DNA from: Clostridiales bacterium
GTDB lineage: Bacteria > Bacillota > Clostridia > Oscillospirales > Oscillospiraceae
Direction: 5' to 3'
NCBI GenBank assembly: GCA_019415645.1
Contig: DXYV01000008.1
Location: 40,030-91,113 of the forward strand
DNA length: 51,084 bases
Of the stretch, positions 30,682 through 38,861 are shown one piece after another; position 1 is the first letter of the stretch, and every line of letters begins with the position of its first letter. The notes beneath the pieces were generated by a model. It worked only from the letters and a program-made list of their open reading frames with translations. It did not search any database and was not told the origin of the DNA. The position numbers and the translations under genes are program-made.

Positions 30682-31626
30682 CTAGTTCTCCTTCTCTTGG
30701 GCGGTGGGGCCATTCCTGCCGCCCTTCTTCCGCCGGTCAAAATACCGGCGTGTGATTTTCAAAAATCGCCGGGCCGCTTCCGAGAGGTCCGCATTTCCCC
30801 GATAACAGAGAAAGCCGGCTGGAAGGGCTTCCGGCATGTTGGGCATAGGGTAGCAGGGCGGCATGGCCGGCTCCTGGCCCGCCTGCCCTAAGAACGTGAC
30901 CATAGCCCCCTGTCCGCTCATACACAGGCGGGTCAGCGTCTGGATACTCCCCATCATGGGCAGATAGACCGGCTGGAAGCGATTCTGTTCAAAGGCGACC
31001 TCCGATAAGGTCTGAAGCGGGGTATTGCGATGGCGCAGGAAGGGACAGCCCTCCAGGGCGGGCAGGTCGCCTGCCCGGAGCCGTGCCTGCCGCTCCCGCC
31101 ACTGCGCGCCATAGAGTTTTTTCAGCAGGGAATCCGCCACGCTGATCCCCAACTGGTCGTAAAACAGAATCTCGCTTTTGTAATTTCCCCCCACTTCACG
31201 GGCGCTGATATACAGTGGAATCTCCTCCGGCATCGCTTCGCCCGGCGCCAGCTCCCGCGTGCGCAGGAGCACATCGGGCTCCTGCCGCAGAAACAGGTCG
31301 ATCAGCGGCGGCATAAAATCCGGCGTGCCATAATCCAGCATACCGATAGTCAGCTCCTTGGGCGCTGCCCCCTTACACTGTGCCAGCTCCTCGTCCAGCT
31401 GCCGCAGCGTATCCAGAATGGACCGGGCGGCCCGCTGGAAGCAGCGGCCCGCCTGGGTCAGCGTCAGCGGATTGTCCCGGTGGAACAGCGGCGCGCCCAG
31501 CTCCTCCTCCAGCTTGCGGATATGCTGGCTCAGGGATTGCTGAGAGATATACAGCTTGCGGGCGGCGGCGCTGATGTTTCCCATCTCGCACACGGTCAGA
31601 AAATAACTGCAGCTGCGGAAATTCAT
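30682..31626 (-). CDS. LysR-family regulator of the esterase/MFS pair
   Basis: This 314-residue protein has a LysR helix-turn-helix (FLTVCEMGNISAAARKLYISQQSLSQHIRKLEEELGAPLFHR) and a ligand domain. The start at 31626 has AAGGTGAG close upstream. It is divergent from the alpha/beta hydrolase gene at 31809, and two copies of an ACAAG...CTTGT-like dyad 20 bp apart lie upstream of it. It probably controls the hydrolase and MFS genes. DUF4180 is its co-transcribed downstream neighbour. Confidence 0.92.
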   Translation of the reverse strand: MNFRSCSYFLTVCEMGNISAAARKLYISQQSLSQHIRKLEEELGAPLFHRDNPLTLTQAGRCFQRAARSILDTLRQLDEELAQCKGAAPKELTIGMLDYGTPDFMPPLIDLFLRQEPDVLLRTRELAPGEAMPEEIPLYISAREVGGNYKSEILFYDQLGISVADSLLKKLYGAQWRERQARLRAGDLPALEGCPFLRHRNTPLQTLSEVAFEQNRFQPVYLPMMGSIQTLTRLCMSGQGAMVTFLGQAGQEPAMPPCYPMPNMPEALPAGFLCYRGNADLSEAARRFLKITRRYFDRRKKGGRNGPTAQEKEN

Positions 31627-31671
31627 ATTCTCACCTTCTGAGATCCAGCTTACCACAGCTTTCGCTTTTCT

Positions 31672-31708
31672 ACAAGTTTTTTCTTGTGCCTACAAGCTTT
31701 TTTCGTGT
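31672..31708. promoter_or_regulatory. Tandem LysR-type dyads
   Basis: ACAAG-TTTTTT-CTTGT (31672-31687) and ACAAG-CTTTTTT-CGTGT (31692-31708) repeat with a 20-bp period, so they lie on the same face of the helix, as LysR recognition and activation sites do. Confidence 0.55.
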
Positions 31709-31808
31709 TTGTCCCTCGCTTCCCTCGGTGGTATTCTTTGACCAGAAAGTCCTTTCCTCGCATCGTTTTTTTGTTTATTTCGCCAAGCTCAAGAAAGGGA
31801 GTCTGTGT

Positions 31809-32687
31809 ATGCCAAGTCATGAATTCGAAACCCGGCGCGGAAGCGTCTGGGAGCGCTTCCCCTTTGCAGGGAAAGAGCCGCCCGACATTCGGGCCGGGAT
31901 GGAAGCCCTGGCCCTTCAGGACCTGCGTCCCTATGGGGATGTCTCCTGGGCCCCCGGACCCTGCGGTCCGGCATCCGGAAAATGGGTGCGCCCGGCCCAG
32001 CCCACCGGCGCACTGCTCTATTACATCCATGGGGGCGGTTTCACGCTGGGCTCCTCCGGAATTCCGCTGCCCTTCCTGCTGGAGCTGTCCCATCGGCTGC
32101 GTTTGACCTGTTTCTCCCTGGACTACCGGCTGGCCCCGGAGCATCCCTTCCCGGCCGCGCCGGAGGACGCGCTGGCCGGCTACCGGGCTTTGCTGGAGCT
32201 GGGGTATGATTCCAGACGCATCGTGGTATGCGGTGAGTCCGCCGGCGCCACCCTCACGCTGGTCCTGCTTCAGCAGGCCAGACAGGCCGGTCTGCCCCTT
32301 CCAGCCGCCGCTGTCGCCCTCTCCCCGGTGACCGACGCCGCGCCGGAGCAGGCCCGTGATTCCGAGCAGGTACTGGAGCAGCTGCCCTCTACCGACGAGG
32401 TCTGGGCTGCCTACGCGCCCGGCGCGGACCTGACTGACCCACGCATCTCCCCCGCCCGGGGCGACCTGCACGGCCTGCCTCCGGTCTTTCTCTCTGTGGG
32501 CGGTGCCGAGGCCCTGCTGACCGACGCCCTGCTCTATACCAAGCGTGCGGCCCAAGCGGGCCAGGATGTCCGCCTGCATGTGGGCCGGGATATGATCCAC
32601 ACCTATCCCCTGGACCTGTGGGACTACCCGGAAGCCATGGAGGCTTTTGAAGAAATCGAGCTGTTTCTGCGCCAGCGGCTGGGCTGA
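31809..32687 (+). CDS. HSL-type alpha/beta hydrolase (esterase)
   Basis: This 292-residue protein has the hormone-sensitive-lipase family motifs: HGGGF at 74-78 (oxyanion hole), DYRLAPEHPFPAA after it, the nucleophile Ser144 in GESAGA, and DMIHTYP near residue 265 for the catalytic His. It should hydrolyse small acyl esters in the cytoplasm. The ATG at 31809 follows AAAGGGAG. The MFS gene starts 40 nt after its stop codon, which suggests that the pair imports and cleaves, or cleaves and exports, a small ester. Confidence 0.9.
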   Translation: MPSHEFETRRGSVWERFPFAGKEPPDIRAGMEALALQDLRPYGDVSWAPGPCGPASGKWVRPAQPTGALLYYIHGGGFTLGSSGIPLPFLLELSHRLRLTCFSLDYRLAPEHPFPAAPEDALAGYRALLELGYDSRRIVVCGESAGATLTLVLLQQARQAGLPLPAAAVALSPVTDAAPEQARDSEQVLEQLPSTDEVWAAYAPGADLTDPRISPARGDLHGLPPVFLSVGGAEALLTDALLYTKRAAQAGQDVRLHVGRDMIHTYPLDLWDYPEAMEAFEEIELFLRQRLG

Positions 32688-32727
32688 CCGGCCCATTTTC
32701 CAAACATCGTGAAAGGAGTTTCTGGTC

Positions 32728-33972
32728 ATGACCAAACAAAAAACCGCAAACTATACCGTTTGCCGCATTTGCATCGCCATCGCCGTTTTTCTGATGTTTT
32801 TCCTTCAGACCTTCCTGCTGGTGGACGGGACCAACGTCTTTTCTACCCATTTTACCCAATGGGCGGCCTCCGCTGTCACCCTGCCCATCACGCTAGGCGG
32901 CTATATCGCCATTGTCACCACCTTTTTGATTGGTTCCTGGCTCATCCGGCATAAGGGCCGGGGCATGATGCTGGCTCTTTTGCTGCTCACAGGAGCCGCT
33001 ACCATCGGGCTGGCCTGTTCCGAGGCCAGCTATCCCCTCTACTTTCTCTGTCTGGTGGTCATCAACATCGCCATGACCGCGCTTCTGGTTCTCGGCACCG
33101 CTATCATTGCCAACTGGTTCGTCTCCACCCGCGGCCGGATGCTGGGCTTCGTCACCATCGGCGCCCCCTTCTCCACCGCGGTCTGTGTTCCGGTCATTCA
33201 GCGCCTGCTGAACGCCGGAGTCCCATTCCAAACCATTTTCGCTGTGTTTGGCGTGGCCATCCTAGTGTTCGGCTTCCTCGCTTACCTGACGGTGCCCTAT
33301 CTGCCGGAAGACGTGGGTCTCCATGCGGACAACGCCGACCACGCCCCCGCCGAGGAGACCGATTCCGGTGCGACCGCCAACTGGTCTCTGTCCGCGCTGG
33401 TGCGGTGCAAGGAGGCCTGGTTCATCATGCTGGCCTTCGGACTGATGATGCTGGTGTCCAACTGCGTGATGCCGCTGCTCTTCCCCAGTTTCCTGGAGGT
33501 AGGCATCTCTCCGGACATCGTACTGAATCTGATGACGATTTCCGCCCTGGTGGGCATTCCTCTGAGCTACTTCTGGGGCTGGCTGGATGACAAGATCGGC
33601 ACCAAAAAGTCCTGCTATACCCTGGCCGTCGGATTTACGCTGATGAGCGTGGGCATGGTCTTTGCCAAGTCGGGCAATCTGGTCATCGTCGCCATGGCGG
33701 TCATCGGCATCGCGGCAGTCATCGGCGGCGCGCCCAATCTGAACCCCTCCATGATCGTCAACGTGTTCGGCGCCTCGGAATACTTGAACGTCAACCGCTA
33801 CCTCAACATCGGTCAGAGCATCCTGCGCCTTCTGGCCCTAGTGATGATGAGCGCCATCCGGGACCTGACCGGTTCCTATACCCCGGGCTATGTAGTCTGC
33901 GTGATCCTCTCGCTGATCTCGCTTGCTTGTTTTATCGGAATCCGAAAGCGGTACTCCACGGAGAAAAATTGA
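32728..33972 (+). CDS. MFS transporter
   Basis: This 414-residue protein has twelve predicted membrane segments in two halves, with a charged loop around residues 195-220 (DNADHAPAEETDSG) between them. WFVSTRGRMLGFVTIGAPF near residues 130-148 is the oxalate/monocarboxylate-type MFS motif of the OFA-like branch. The substrate is unknown. GAAAGGAG precedes the ATG. It follows the esterase gene, is divergent from LysR as a unit, and ends at a terminator. Confidence 0.88.
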   Translation: MTKQKTANYTVCRICIAIAVFLMFFLQTFLLVDGTNVFSTHFTQWAASAVTLPITLGGYIAIVTTFLIGSWLIRHKGRGMMLALLLLTGAATIGLACSEASYPLYFLCLVVINIAMTALLVLGTAIIANWFVSTRGRMLGFVTIGAPFSTAVCVPVIQRLLNAGVPFQTIFAVFGVAILVFGFLAYLTVPYLPEDVGLHADNADHAPAEETDSGATANWSLSALVRCKEAWFIMLAFGLMMLVSNCVMPLLFPSFLEVGISPDIVLNLMTISALVGIPLSYFWGWLDDKIGTKKSCYTLAVGFTLMSVGMVFAKSGNLVIVAMAVIGIAAVIGGAPNLNPSMIVNVFGASEYLNVNRYLNIGQSILRLLALVMMSAIRDLTGSYTPGYVVCVILSLISLACFIGIRKRYSTEKN

Positions 33973-33990
33973 CGCAACTTTTGAAATTCA

Positions 33991-34042
33991 ACCCCCGATG
34001 TCCGGACAAAATTCGTCCAGACATCGGGGGTTCCGCCTTTTC
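33991..34042 (+). terminator. Terminator after the MFS gene
   Basis: 12-bp outer stem (33991-34002 with 34020-34031) extended inside by GGAC/GTCC across a mismatch, then TTCCGCCTTTTC. It also lies at the 3' end of the convergent M56 gene. Confidence 0.7.
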
Positions 34043-34083
34043 TATTCTTTTGATGCAACGCATACCGCGCGCGGTATCTCCAT

Positions 34084-36501
34084 TTACTCGCTCAGTATAG
34101 ACATAAGCGAGAGCGGCTCGTCGTAGATGGTGTGGCCGGTCTCCAGGACCGCCCCGTCGCAGGTGAGGGTCACGGTCTCCGCCCCGTAGGCGGAGAGGAA
34201 GGAGTTCACCACGCTGCCCACCAGCATGGCCTCCCCGGTGGTGCCCGTGGCGGAGACCGCTTCCGCGAAGGCACCGTTCAGGTCGAGGGCAAGGGAGGCG
34301 CCGTCCTGACTCATCTGGTTGACCTGCACGCCGTCGGGCAGTGCCCCCTGCGCAATCAGGGCATCCAGGATACCCTGGGGTGAGAGCGTGATGCTCACCT
34401 GCACCGTGTCCAACCCATCCCCCGTCTCGTTGGGGACATAGAGGGTCACGGTCTGCTCCGCGCCCGCCGGATACTCCGCTGTGAGCAGGGGAATCTCCCG
34501 CTCGGCCGCGGTCCCGTCCGGAGCGGTGACGCTGACGAACATGGTAAGCGTGTCATAGTAGCCGTCTGTGACCTCACAGATATAACGCATCCCCGGCGTC
34601 CAGTCGGTCCCCTCCAGATAGTGGACCGACATGAAGTTCTCACCCTCCATGCGCATCCGTCCGCTGATCTGGATGGACCAGTCGCCGTCATAGCTGGGCA
34701 CGCGGAACACAAAGCTGTTTCCGTCCTCGGTCAGGCTCTTTTCCAACAGATCGATGGCCTCCTCCGGCGTGCTGGGCCCCGCCTCGGGTACATAGAAGGG
34801 AACCTCGTTCTCCTCGCCGCAGGCGGCCCCGGTCTCCTCCCCGGCAAACACCAGCGCGGGGTCGGCGTTCCAGTAGCGGAAATCCGGGCCGGCGTTGGTG
34901 CCTCCCACCCCCTCATAGTATATCAGAAGGGGCGTGGACTGGGTCCGGTAGGTCTCCACCTGGGTCAGGAAAGCCTCCACCTCGTCCTGCCAGGCATTGT
35001 CGGTATATTCCATGGCCAGCATCATCAGATCGTCCATCAGAAATGACACGGTCGCGCTGTCGTCCTCCACCACCGTTCCGGTCTCGTCAAAGTGGAAGAG
35101 CTGATACTGATATTCGCCAAACCCGCCGCCCACATAGGGATTGAAATACAGCAGCCGGACCGAGCTGTTCATCCCGGGATAGAGATAGTAGTAACCAAAG
35201 CCGGCGTGCGCCTTGGCGATACTGGCGTCATAAAATTCCGTCACCGCGCCATCCACGATTCCATAGACCTGCAATCCGCAGAACACAAAATCCTCCGCCG
35301 TGATAGTCTCCCGCATGGAGAGCTTCTCGCCGTTCCGTTCGCTGTCCATATCCAGCACCACCATCTCGCTCTGCCCGTCTCCGGTCAGGTCCACCAGCAG
35401 CACCGAGCAATACTCCGCCTGGAAATGCTCGTTGAAATAGGTCTCATACTGGGCCCGGCGCGCCTGGTTGTCCGCGCTCTCCGCCGGGCTCCCGCAGGCC
35501 ACCAGACTGCCCAGCAGCAGGGCCGCGCCCACACCCACGCAGACCAGCGCGGTGCTGTTCTTTTTCTGGAGAAACAGATTGGCCAGGCGTCCCTTCAGCT
35601 GGTTCTTTCCCCCGGAAAACCGGGTGGAGAGGGCCAGCGGCCGGGCGGTCTCGGCGGCGTTCAGCAGGACGGTCCCATAACGGTGCCGCAGCGCGGCGGG
35701 CATATCCCGCACCACCGCGTCGTCGCAGCACAGCTCCAGGTTGCGGCCTGCCGCCCGGCTCATGAGCCACACCAGCGGATTGAACCAGTGTGCCGCACAG
35801 GCCAGAGAGAGAATCCCCTTGTAGGCCACGTCCCACCGGCGCAGGTGGGTCAGCTCATGGCGCAGGATGAATTCCAGCTCATCCGGCAGAAGGAGCCGCC
35901 CTGGGAGGACGATCACCGGATTCACCAGGCCCAGCATCAGCGGGCCCTCCTGCCCGTCGGAGCGGCGCAGGGCCACCGGACGACGGATGCGCAGCTCCTC
36001 CCGCAGCCGCGCCAGACAGTCCAGGGCCGGGCCGTCCTCTGTCCGGCTGTGATGGATCAGCCGCCGGCGGGCCATTGCGTAGGAGAATATCCCATAGCCA
36101 AGGCAAGCGGCCGTCCCCACGGCCCAGACCAGCCCCAGCAGTTCCTGAACGGATACCGTGCGCTCCGCGGGATGGGTCACTGGCTCGGAGTCGGCGATCT
36201 CCCGCTGCATATATCCGTCGTCCGCATAGGAGTAGGAGGCCCGCCGCTCCGGAATGGTCACAACACTGGGCACCGTGACCTCGTAGACGGGCGCCTCCAC
36301 TGTCACCACCGGCTCCGACAGCGTCAGCTCCACCGGAACTAGGAGCCGCACCGCCAGCAGCAAAAACAGCACATAAAAGCTTTTGGCCGCCACCCGCTTC
36401 TGGATTCGGGGCGCCAACAGCAGCAGCGGTGCCAGTACCACCGAGCAGGTCGCCGAAATGGTCAGAATCCGCAGCGCCAAAATCCCAAGGTGCTCCATCA
36501 C
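34084..36501 (-). CDS. M56 (BlaR1/MecR1-like) sensor protease with C-terminal GerMN domain
   Basis: This 805-residue protein starts with two hydrophobic segments (about 5-60), then a cytoplasmic M56 zinc-protease domain with HELTH at 215-219 and a downstream Glu at 256. A membrane segment ends with LLGSLVACG near residue 345. A long extracellular region follows, with no penicillin-binding SxxK domain that I can see, and a C-terminal GerMN-like domain (about 690-790, QVNQMSQDGASLALDLNGAF). BlaR1-type proteases cleave the partner BlaI repressor on signal. Here GerMN would be the sensing part, so the signal is probably not a beta-lactam. It overlaps the BlaI gene by 4 nt. Confidence 0.88.
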   Translation of the reverse strand: MMEHLGILALRILTISATCSVVLAPLLLLAPRIQKRVAAKSFYVLFLLLAVRLLVPVELTLSEPVVTVEAPVYEVTVPSVVTIPERRASYSYADDGYMQREIADSEPVTHPAERTVSVQELLGLVWAVGTAACLGYGIFSYAMARRRLIHHSRTEDGPALDCLARLREELRIRRPVALRRSDGQEGPLMLGLVNPVIVLPGRLLLPDELEFILRHELTHLRRWDVAYKGILSLACAAHWFNPLVWLMSRAAGRNLELCCDDAVVRDMPAALRHRYGTVLLNAAETARPLALSTRFSGGKNQLKGRLANLFLQKKNSTALVCVGVGAALLLGSLVACGSPAESADNQARRAQYETYFNEHFQAEYCSVLLVDLTGDGQSEMVVLDMDSERNGEKLSMRETITAEDFVFCGLQVYGIVDGAVTEFYDASIAKAHAGFGYYYLYPGMNSSVRLLYFNPYVGGGFGEYQYQLFHFDETGTVVEDDSATVSFLMDDLMMLAMEYTDNAWQDEVEAFLTQVETYRTQSTPLLIYYEGVGGTNAGPDFRYWNADPALVFAGEETGAACGEENEVPFYVPEAGPSTPEEAIDLLEKSLTEDGNSFVFRVPSYDGDWSIQISGRMRMEGENFMSVHYLEGTDWTPGMRYICEVTDGYYDTLTMFVSVTAPDGTAAEREIPLLTAEYPAGAEQTVTLYVPNETGDGLDTVQVSITLSPQGILDALIAQGALPDGVQVNQMSQDGASLALDLNGAFAEAVSATGTTGEAMLVGSVVNSFLSAYGAETVTLTCDGAVLETGHTIYDEPLSLMSILSE

Positions 36502-36881
36502 GCCCTCCCTTCCCGCAGTTCATCCAAATACTCCCGCAGCTCTTTCAGCTCCGCGTCCGACACCGCGCCCCCGTCCCAGAGCGCGGCGGCAAAACGCTTG
36601 AGTGAATTGTCGTAGAGCTTTTTCAGCACCGACCGCCCCTCCTGCTCCTGGTAGGTCTCCTTATCCACCTTGGCGGTGTAAAGGTTGGTCTTGCCCGCCT
36701 TGGAGCAGGTCAAAAAGCCCTTTTCCTCCAGCCGCTTGAGGTAGCTGTGCAGCGCGCTGGCGGTCAGCGGACGGTCCAGGCGTTCCAGCAGCTCCGGCGC
36801 GGTGCTCCCCTCCCGGGGGCCGGCCCATAGAGCCAGCATGAGGTCCAGCTCCGACTCCGGCAGCCGTCGCAGTTCGTCCAT
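36498..36881 (-). CDS. BlaI/MecI/CopY-family repressor
   Basis: This 127-residue protein has the BlaI winged helix: LPESELDLMLALWAGPREGSTAPELLERL, then TASALHSYLKRLEEKGFLTCSKAGKTNLYTAKVDKETY, and a C-terminal dimerisation helix region. It should repress its own operon through the three TTCTGCAAATG sites upstream and be inactivated by cleavage by the M56 protein. AAGGAGGGAACG precedes the ATG. The stop overlaps the M56 start as ATGA, which indicates translational coupling. Confidence 0.93.
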   Translation of the reverse strand: MDELRRLPESELDLMLALWAGPREGSTAPELLERLDRPLTASALHSYLKRLEEKGFLTCSKAGKTNLYTAKVDKETYQEQEGRSVLKKLYDNSLKRFAAALWDGGAVSDAELKELREYLDELREGRA

Positions 36882-36897
36882 GACGTTCCCTCCTTAC

Positions 36898-37012
36898 TTC
36901 TGCAAATGCAAATCTAAACCGATTGCAAAACTCCGGCGTGCCGGAGTTTCCTTCTATCTCTATTCTACATTTGCAGAAGTTCGTTGTCAACTCTATTTTT
37001 GCATTTGCAGAA
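36898..37012 (-). promoter_or_regulatory. BlaI operon promoter with three operator copies
   Basis: On the minus strand TTGACA (36990-36985), 17 bp and TAGAAT (36967-36962) make a strong promoter. TTCTGCAAATG occurs three times in this direction or its complement: 36898-36913, 36963-36978 (over the spacer and -10 box) and 36997-37012 (upstream of the -35 box). A perfect 9-bp hairpin (36928-36936 with 36941-36949) lies in the leader and reads CCGGAGTTTT on the minus strand, so it could attenuate. Confidence 0.8.
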
Positions 37013-37038
37013 AATAAGTTGAACCCCTGTTCTGGCCC

Positions 37039-37179
37039 TCAGTCCTCTTCCAGCGGCAAGGGATACGCCAAATCCCGCGCCGCACCCACGGCCCGGCCCG
37101 CCGTGTCGTCTCCTCCCTCCAGGGCCGTTCCCAATGCGATCCAGGTCCGTCCGGACCGCCTGTATTTCGCGTGTCTCAT
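37039..37179 (-). CDS. Small hypothetical protein, 46 aa
   Basis: A 46-residue frame beginning MRHAKYRRSGRTWIALGTAL, basic at its start and acidic at its end, with GAGAGGGA about 7 nt before the ATG. It fills the gap between the BlaI promoter and the Ser/Cys-rich gene. No family recognised; it may not be a gene. The rest of the gap 36882-37258 holds only the BlaI control region. Confidence 0.4.
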   Translation of the reverse strand: MRHAKYRRSGRTWIALGTALEGGDDTAGRAVGAARDLAYPLPLEED

Positions 37180-37258
37180 CTTCGTTTCCCTCTCTCCGGA
37201 ACCCCGGAACGTCCGCCGCATAAGATGGAATGCACCAAGTTGAAAGGAGCTTTCCCTT

Positions 37259-38128
37259 ATGTCTGACTATATCCGTTCCAGAGGCTGCGGCTTCCCGCTG
37301 TTCTCCACGCCGGTCACGGCGGAGTACGTCGGCAGTTCCTCTGCTTCTTCTTCCAGCGGCAGCGTCTCCTGTATCTGCCCCGAGGCCCAGTCCAGCGCCG
37401 CCCTGTCCTGTCCCCTCACCACCCGTTCCAGCCGCGTGTGGACCAGCTCTGCCTCCAGCTCCAGCCGGGAGGGCTGCACCTGCTGCAAGGCCTCCATGCG
37501 GGACGCATTGAAGCTGCTCTGCTCCAACCAGATCTCGGACCTGCTGGACTTCGACGGCTTCGCCTTTCTCACCAGCCACCTGATCGTCGGCGCCCGCCCC
37601 ACAGCCTTAAGCTCCACCGCCCGGGATAACCTGTCCGATCTGAGCGGCACCTTCCGGCGCTTTTCCCCCTGCAACTGCGACCTGATCGACATCTCCGGCA
37701 CCGTGTACAGTACCAGCGAGACCTCTCTGGAGGTCAGTCAGGCCACGCTGTGCTCCCTCGCCGCTATCGTCTTTCAGGTGAACGAGGAGACCTCCGAGGC
37801 CTCTTCCAGCTATCCCTATCCCGACACGCCGGAGGCCCGTTACCGCCGGGTGCGGGAGCTGCTCCAGCGGGAGCTGCAAAGCGTCGGTCAGTCCTGCGGC
37901 GAGTGCCAGTGCCACTGCGACTGCACCGACGACTGCTGCTGCGCCGAGAGTGTGTTGGCCGCCCTGTCCAGCCTGTCCCTCAACAAGCGCGCCTCCCTGA
38001 CGGCCGGCCCGCTGCTGCTGCAGAATGTGTCGGTCCTGGGCACCATCGGCAATGTGCTGGTGCTGGGAAACGACCAGGCCTATCGCTTCTATTTTGTCTG
38101 CGCCAATCAGGTGGAATTTCTAGCCTGA
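37259..38128 (+). CDS. Ser/Cys-rich protein of unknown function, candidate coat protein
   Basis: This 289-residue protein has an N-terminal low-complexity half with Ser runs (SSSASSSSGS near 26-35) and scattered cysteines (SCICPE, GCTCCKAS), a central helical part (MRDALKLLCSNQISDLLDFDGFAFL) and a cysteine knot-like segment CGECQCHCDCTDDCCC near residue 220. It ends with GNVLVLGNDQAYRFYFVCAN. No signal peptide is visible. AAAGGAG precedes the ATG with 9-nt spacing. The composition resembles spore-coat or other cross-linked surface proteins, but this is only a resemblance; I do not recognise a family with an assigned role. Confidence 0.75.
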   Translation: MSDYIRSRGCGFPLFSTPVTAEYVGSSSASSSSGSVSCICPEAQSSAALSCPLTTRSSRVWTSSASSSSREGCTCCKASMRDALKLLCSNQISDLLDFDGFAFLTSHLIVGARPTALSSTARDNLSDLSGTFRRFSPCNCDLIDISGTVYSTSETSLEVSQATLCSLAAIVFQVNEETSEASSSYPYPDTPEARYRRVRELLQRELQSVGQSCGECQCHCDCTDDCCCAESVLAALSSLSLNKRASLTAGPLLLQNVSVLGTIGNVLVLGNDQAYRFYFVCANQVEFLA

Positions 38129-38145
38129 CCGCTCTGTTTCCAAGC

Positions 38146-38165
38146 CCCCCGTTCCCAGGCGGGGG
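38146..38165. terminator. Weak hairpin between convergent genes
   Basis: CCCCCG (38146-38151) with CGGGGG (38160-38165) and an 8-nt loop, then TTAC. It is the only terminator-like element between the Ser/Cys-rich gene and the DUF1273 gene. Confidence 0.45.
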
Positions 38166-38750
38166 TTACATAGCCGCCGGCGACGGCTCCAGCAAGATCA
38201 CGTCCAGGCCGCAGTCCATGGCGTAGCTGATGGTGTAAAGGGTGCCGCCGCCCATGCCGTCGTACACCGCCACCAGCGCCGAGGACCGCTCCACCATATA
38301 GCGGTTGCGCCGGTGCATGCAGAATCGGTCGTAGTGCTGCTGCACCAGTGTCTCCAGATCACACTGCTCCAGAAGGGCGCGGTAACGCGCCCGATCCGCC
38401 GCCCGCCACCGGTCCGCCTGGGTGGGACAGGGCACGGCGGCCTCCAGCCGCACATCGGGATGCCTGCGGCGCAGGTCCAGCACCGCCTCGGCAAAGTAGG
38501 TGTCCGCCCCCTTCGCCATGCCCGAGATAAAATGGCGATACCCCTTTGCGTAGAGCTGTTCCAGCGTCTGCGCGATTCGCGCTTTGAGGGACAAGCACTC
38601 CGGCGCGTCCTCCCGCGTGCCCCAGGGCAGCTTCTCCGGCCGGTGGCCGGTAAAGCAGCAGGTGATGTTCTTGTCGTCCCGTCCTCCGTCCAGACGAAAT
38701 CCCTCCCCGGCCGCCCGGCTCCGGGGCCCGCGGCCTGTTTTTCTTATCAT
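38166..38750 (-). CDS. DUF1273/YpsA-like SLOG-fold protein
   Basis: This protein of up to 194 residues matches DUF1273: ITCCFTGHRPEKLPWG, the family opening, then YRHFISGMAKGADTYFAEAVLDLRRRHPDVRLEAAVPCPTQADRW (core, interrupted here) and ALVAVYDGMGGGTLYTISYA, a SLOG nucleotide-binding pattern. B. subtilis YpsA/GpsB-linked relatives affect cell division. The start is uncertain: the ATG at 38750 has only GGGG upstream, and the first about 30 residues are Arg/Gly-rich and not typical of the family. A LexA-like sequence lies at 38784-38797, upstream. Confidence 0.8.
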   Translation of the reverse strand: MIRKTGRGPRSRAAGEGFRLDGGRDDKNITCCFTGHRPEKLPWGTREDAPECLSLKARIAQTLEQLYAKGYRHFISGMAKGADTYFAEAVLDLRRRHPDVRLEAAVPCPTQADRWRAADRARYRALLEQCDLETLVQQHYDRFCMHRRNRYMVERSSALVAVYDGMGGGTLYTISYAMDCGLDVILLEPSPAAM

Positions 38751-38783
38751 ACCGCCCCGCCGCCGGTTCGTCAATCCATTTCT

Positions 38784-38797
38784 CGAACATTCGTGCG
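38784..38797. promoter_or_regulatory. LexA-like box upstream of the DUF1273 gene
   Basis: CGAACATTCGTGCG differs from the Gram-positive LexA pattern CGAAC-N4-GTTYG in one position. It shares CGAACATTCGT with the dinB box at 39842. Confidence 0.4.
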
Positions 38798-38818
38798 AAA
38801 AAAGATTGAAAATTTTAC

Positions 38819-38846
38819 TTGCATTCTCCCAGCATTTGTGTATAAT
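38819..38846 (+). promoter_or_regulatory. Promoter of the second FMN riboswitch/ribU unit
   Basis: TTGCAT (38819-38824), a 16-bp spacer and a perfect TATAAT (38841-38846), 16 bp before the riboswitch P1 stem. Confidence 0.75.
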
Positions 38847-38861
38847 GAAGTTAGACAACTG

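Noticed and set aside
35092..36342. 416-residue plus-strand frame opposite the M56 gene
   Set aside because: Gln/His/Arg-rich shadow of the M56 reading frame; the minus-strand protein has HELTH and membrane segments.
34084..36501. Beta-lactam sensing by the M56 protein
   Set aside because: No SxxK/SxN/KTG set in the extracellular part; the GerMN-like end argues for another signal.
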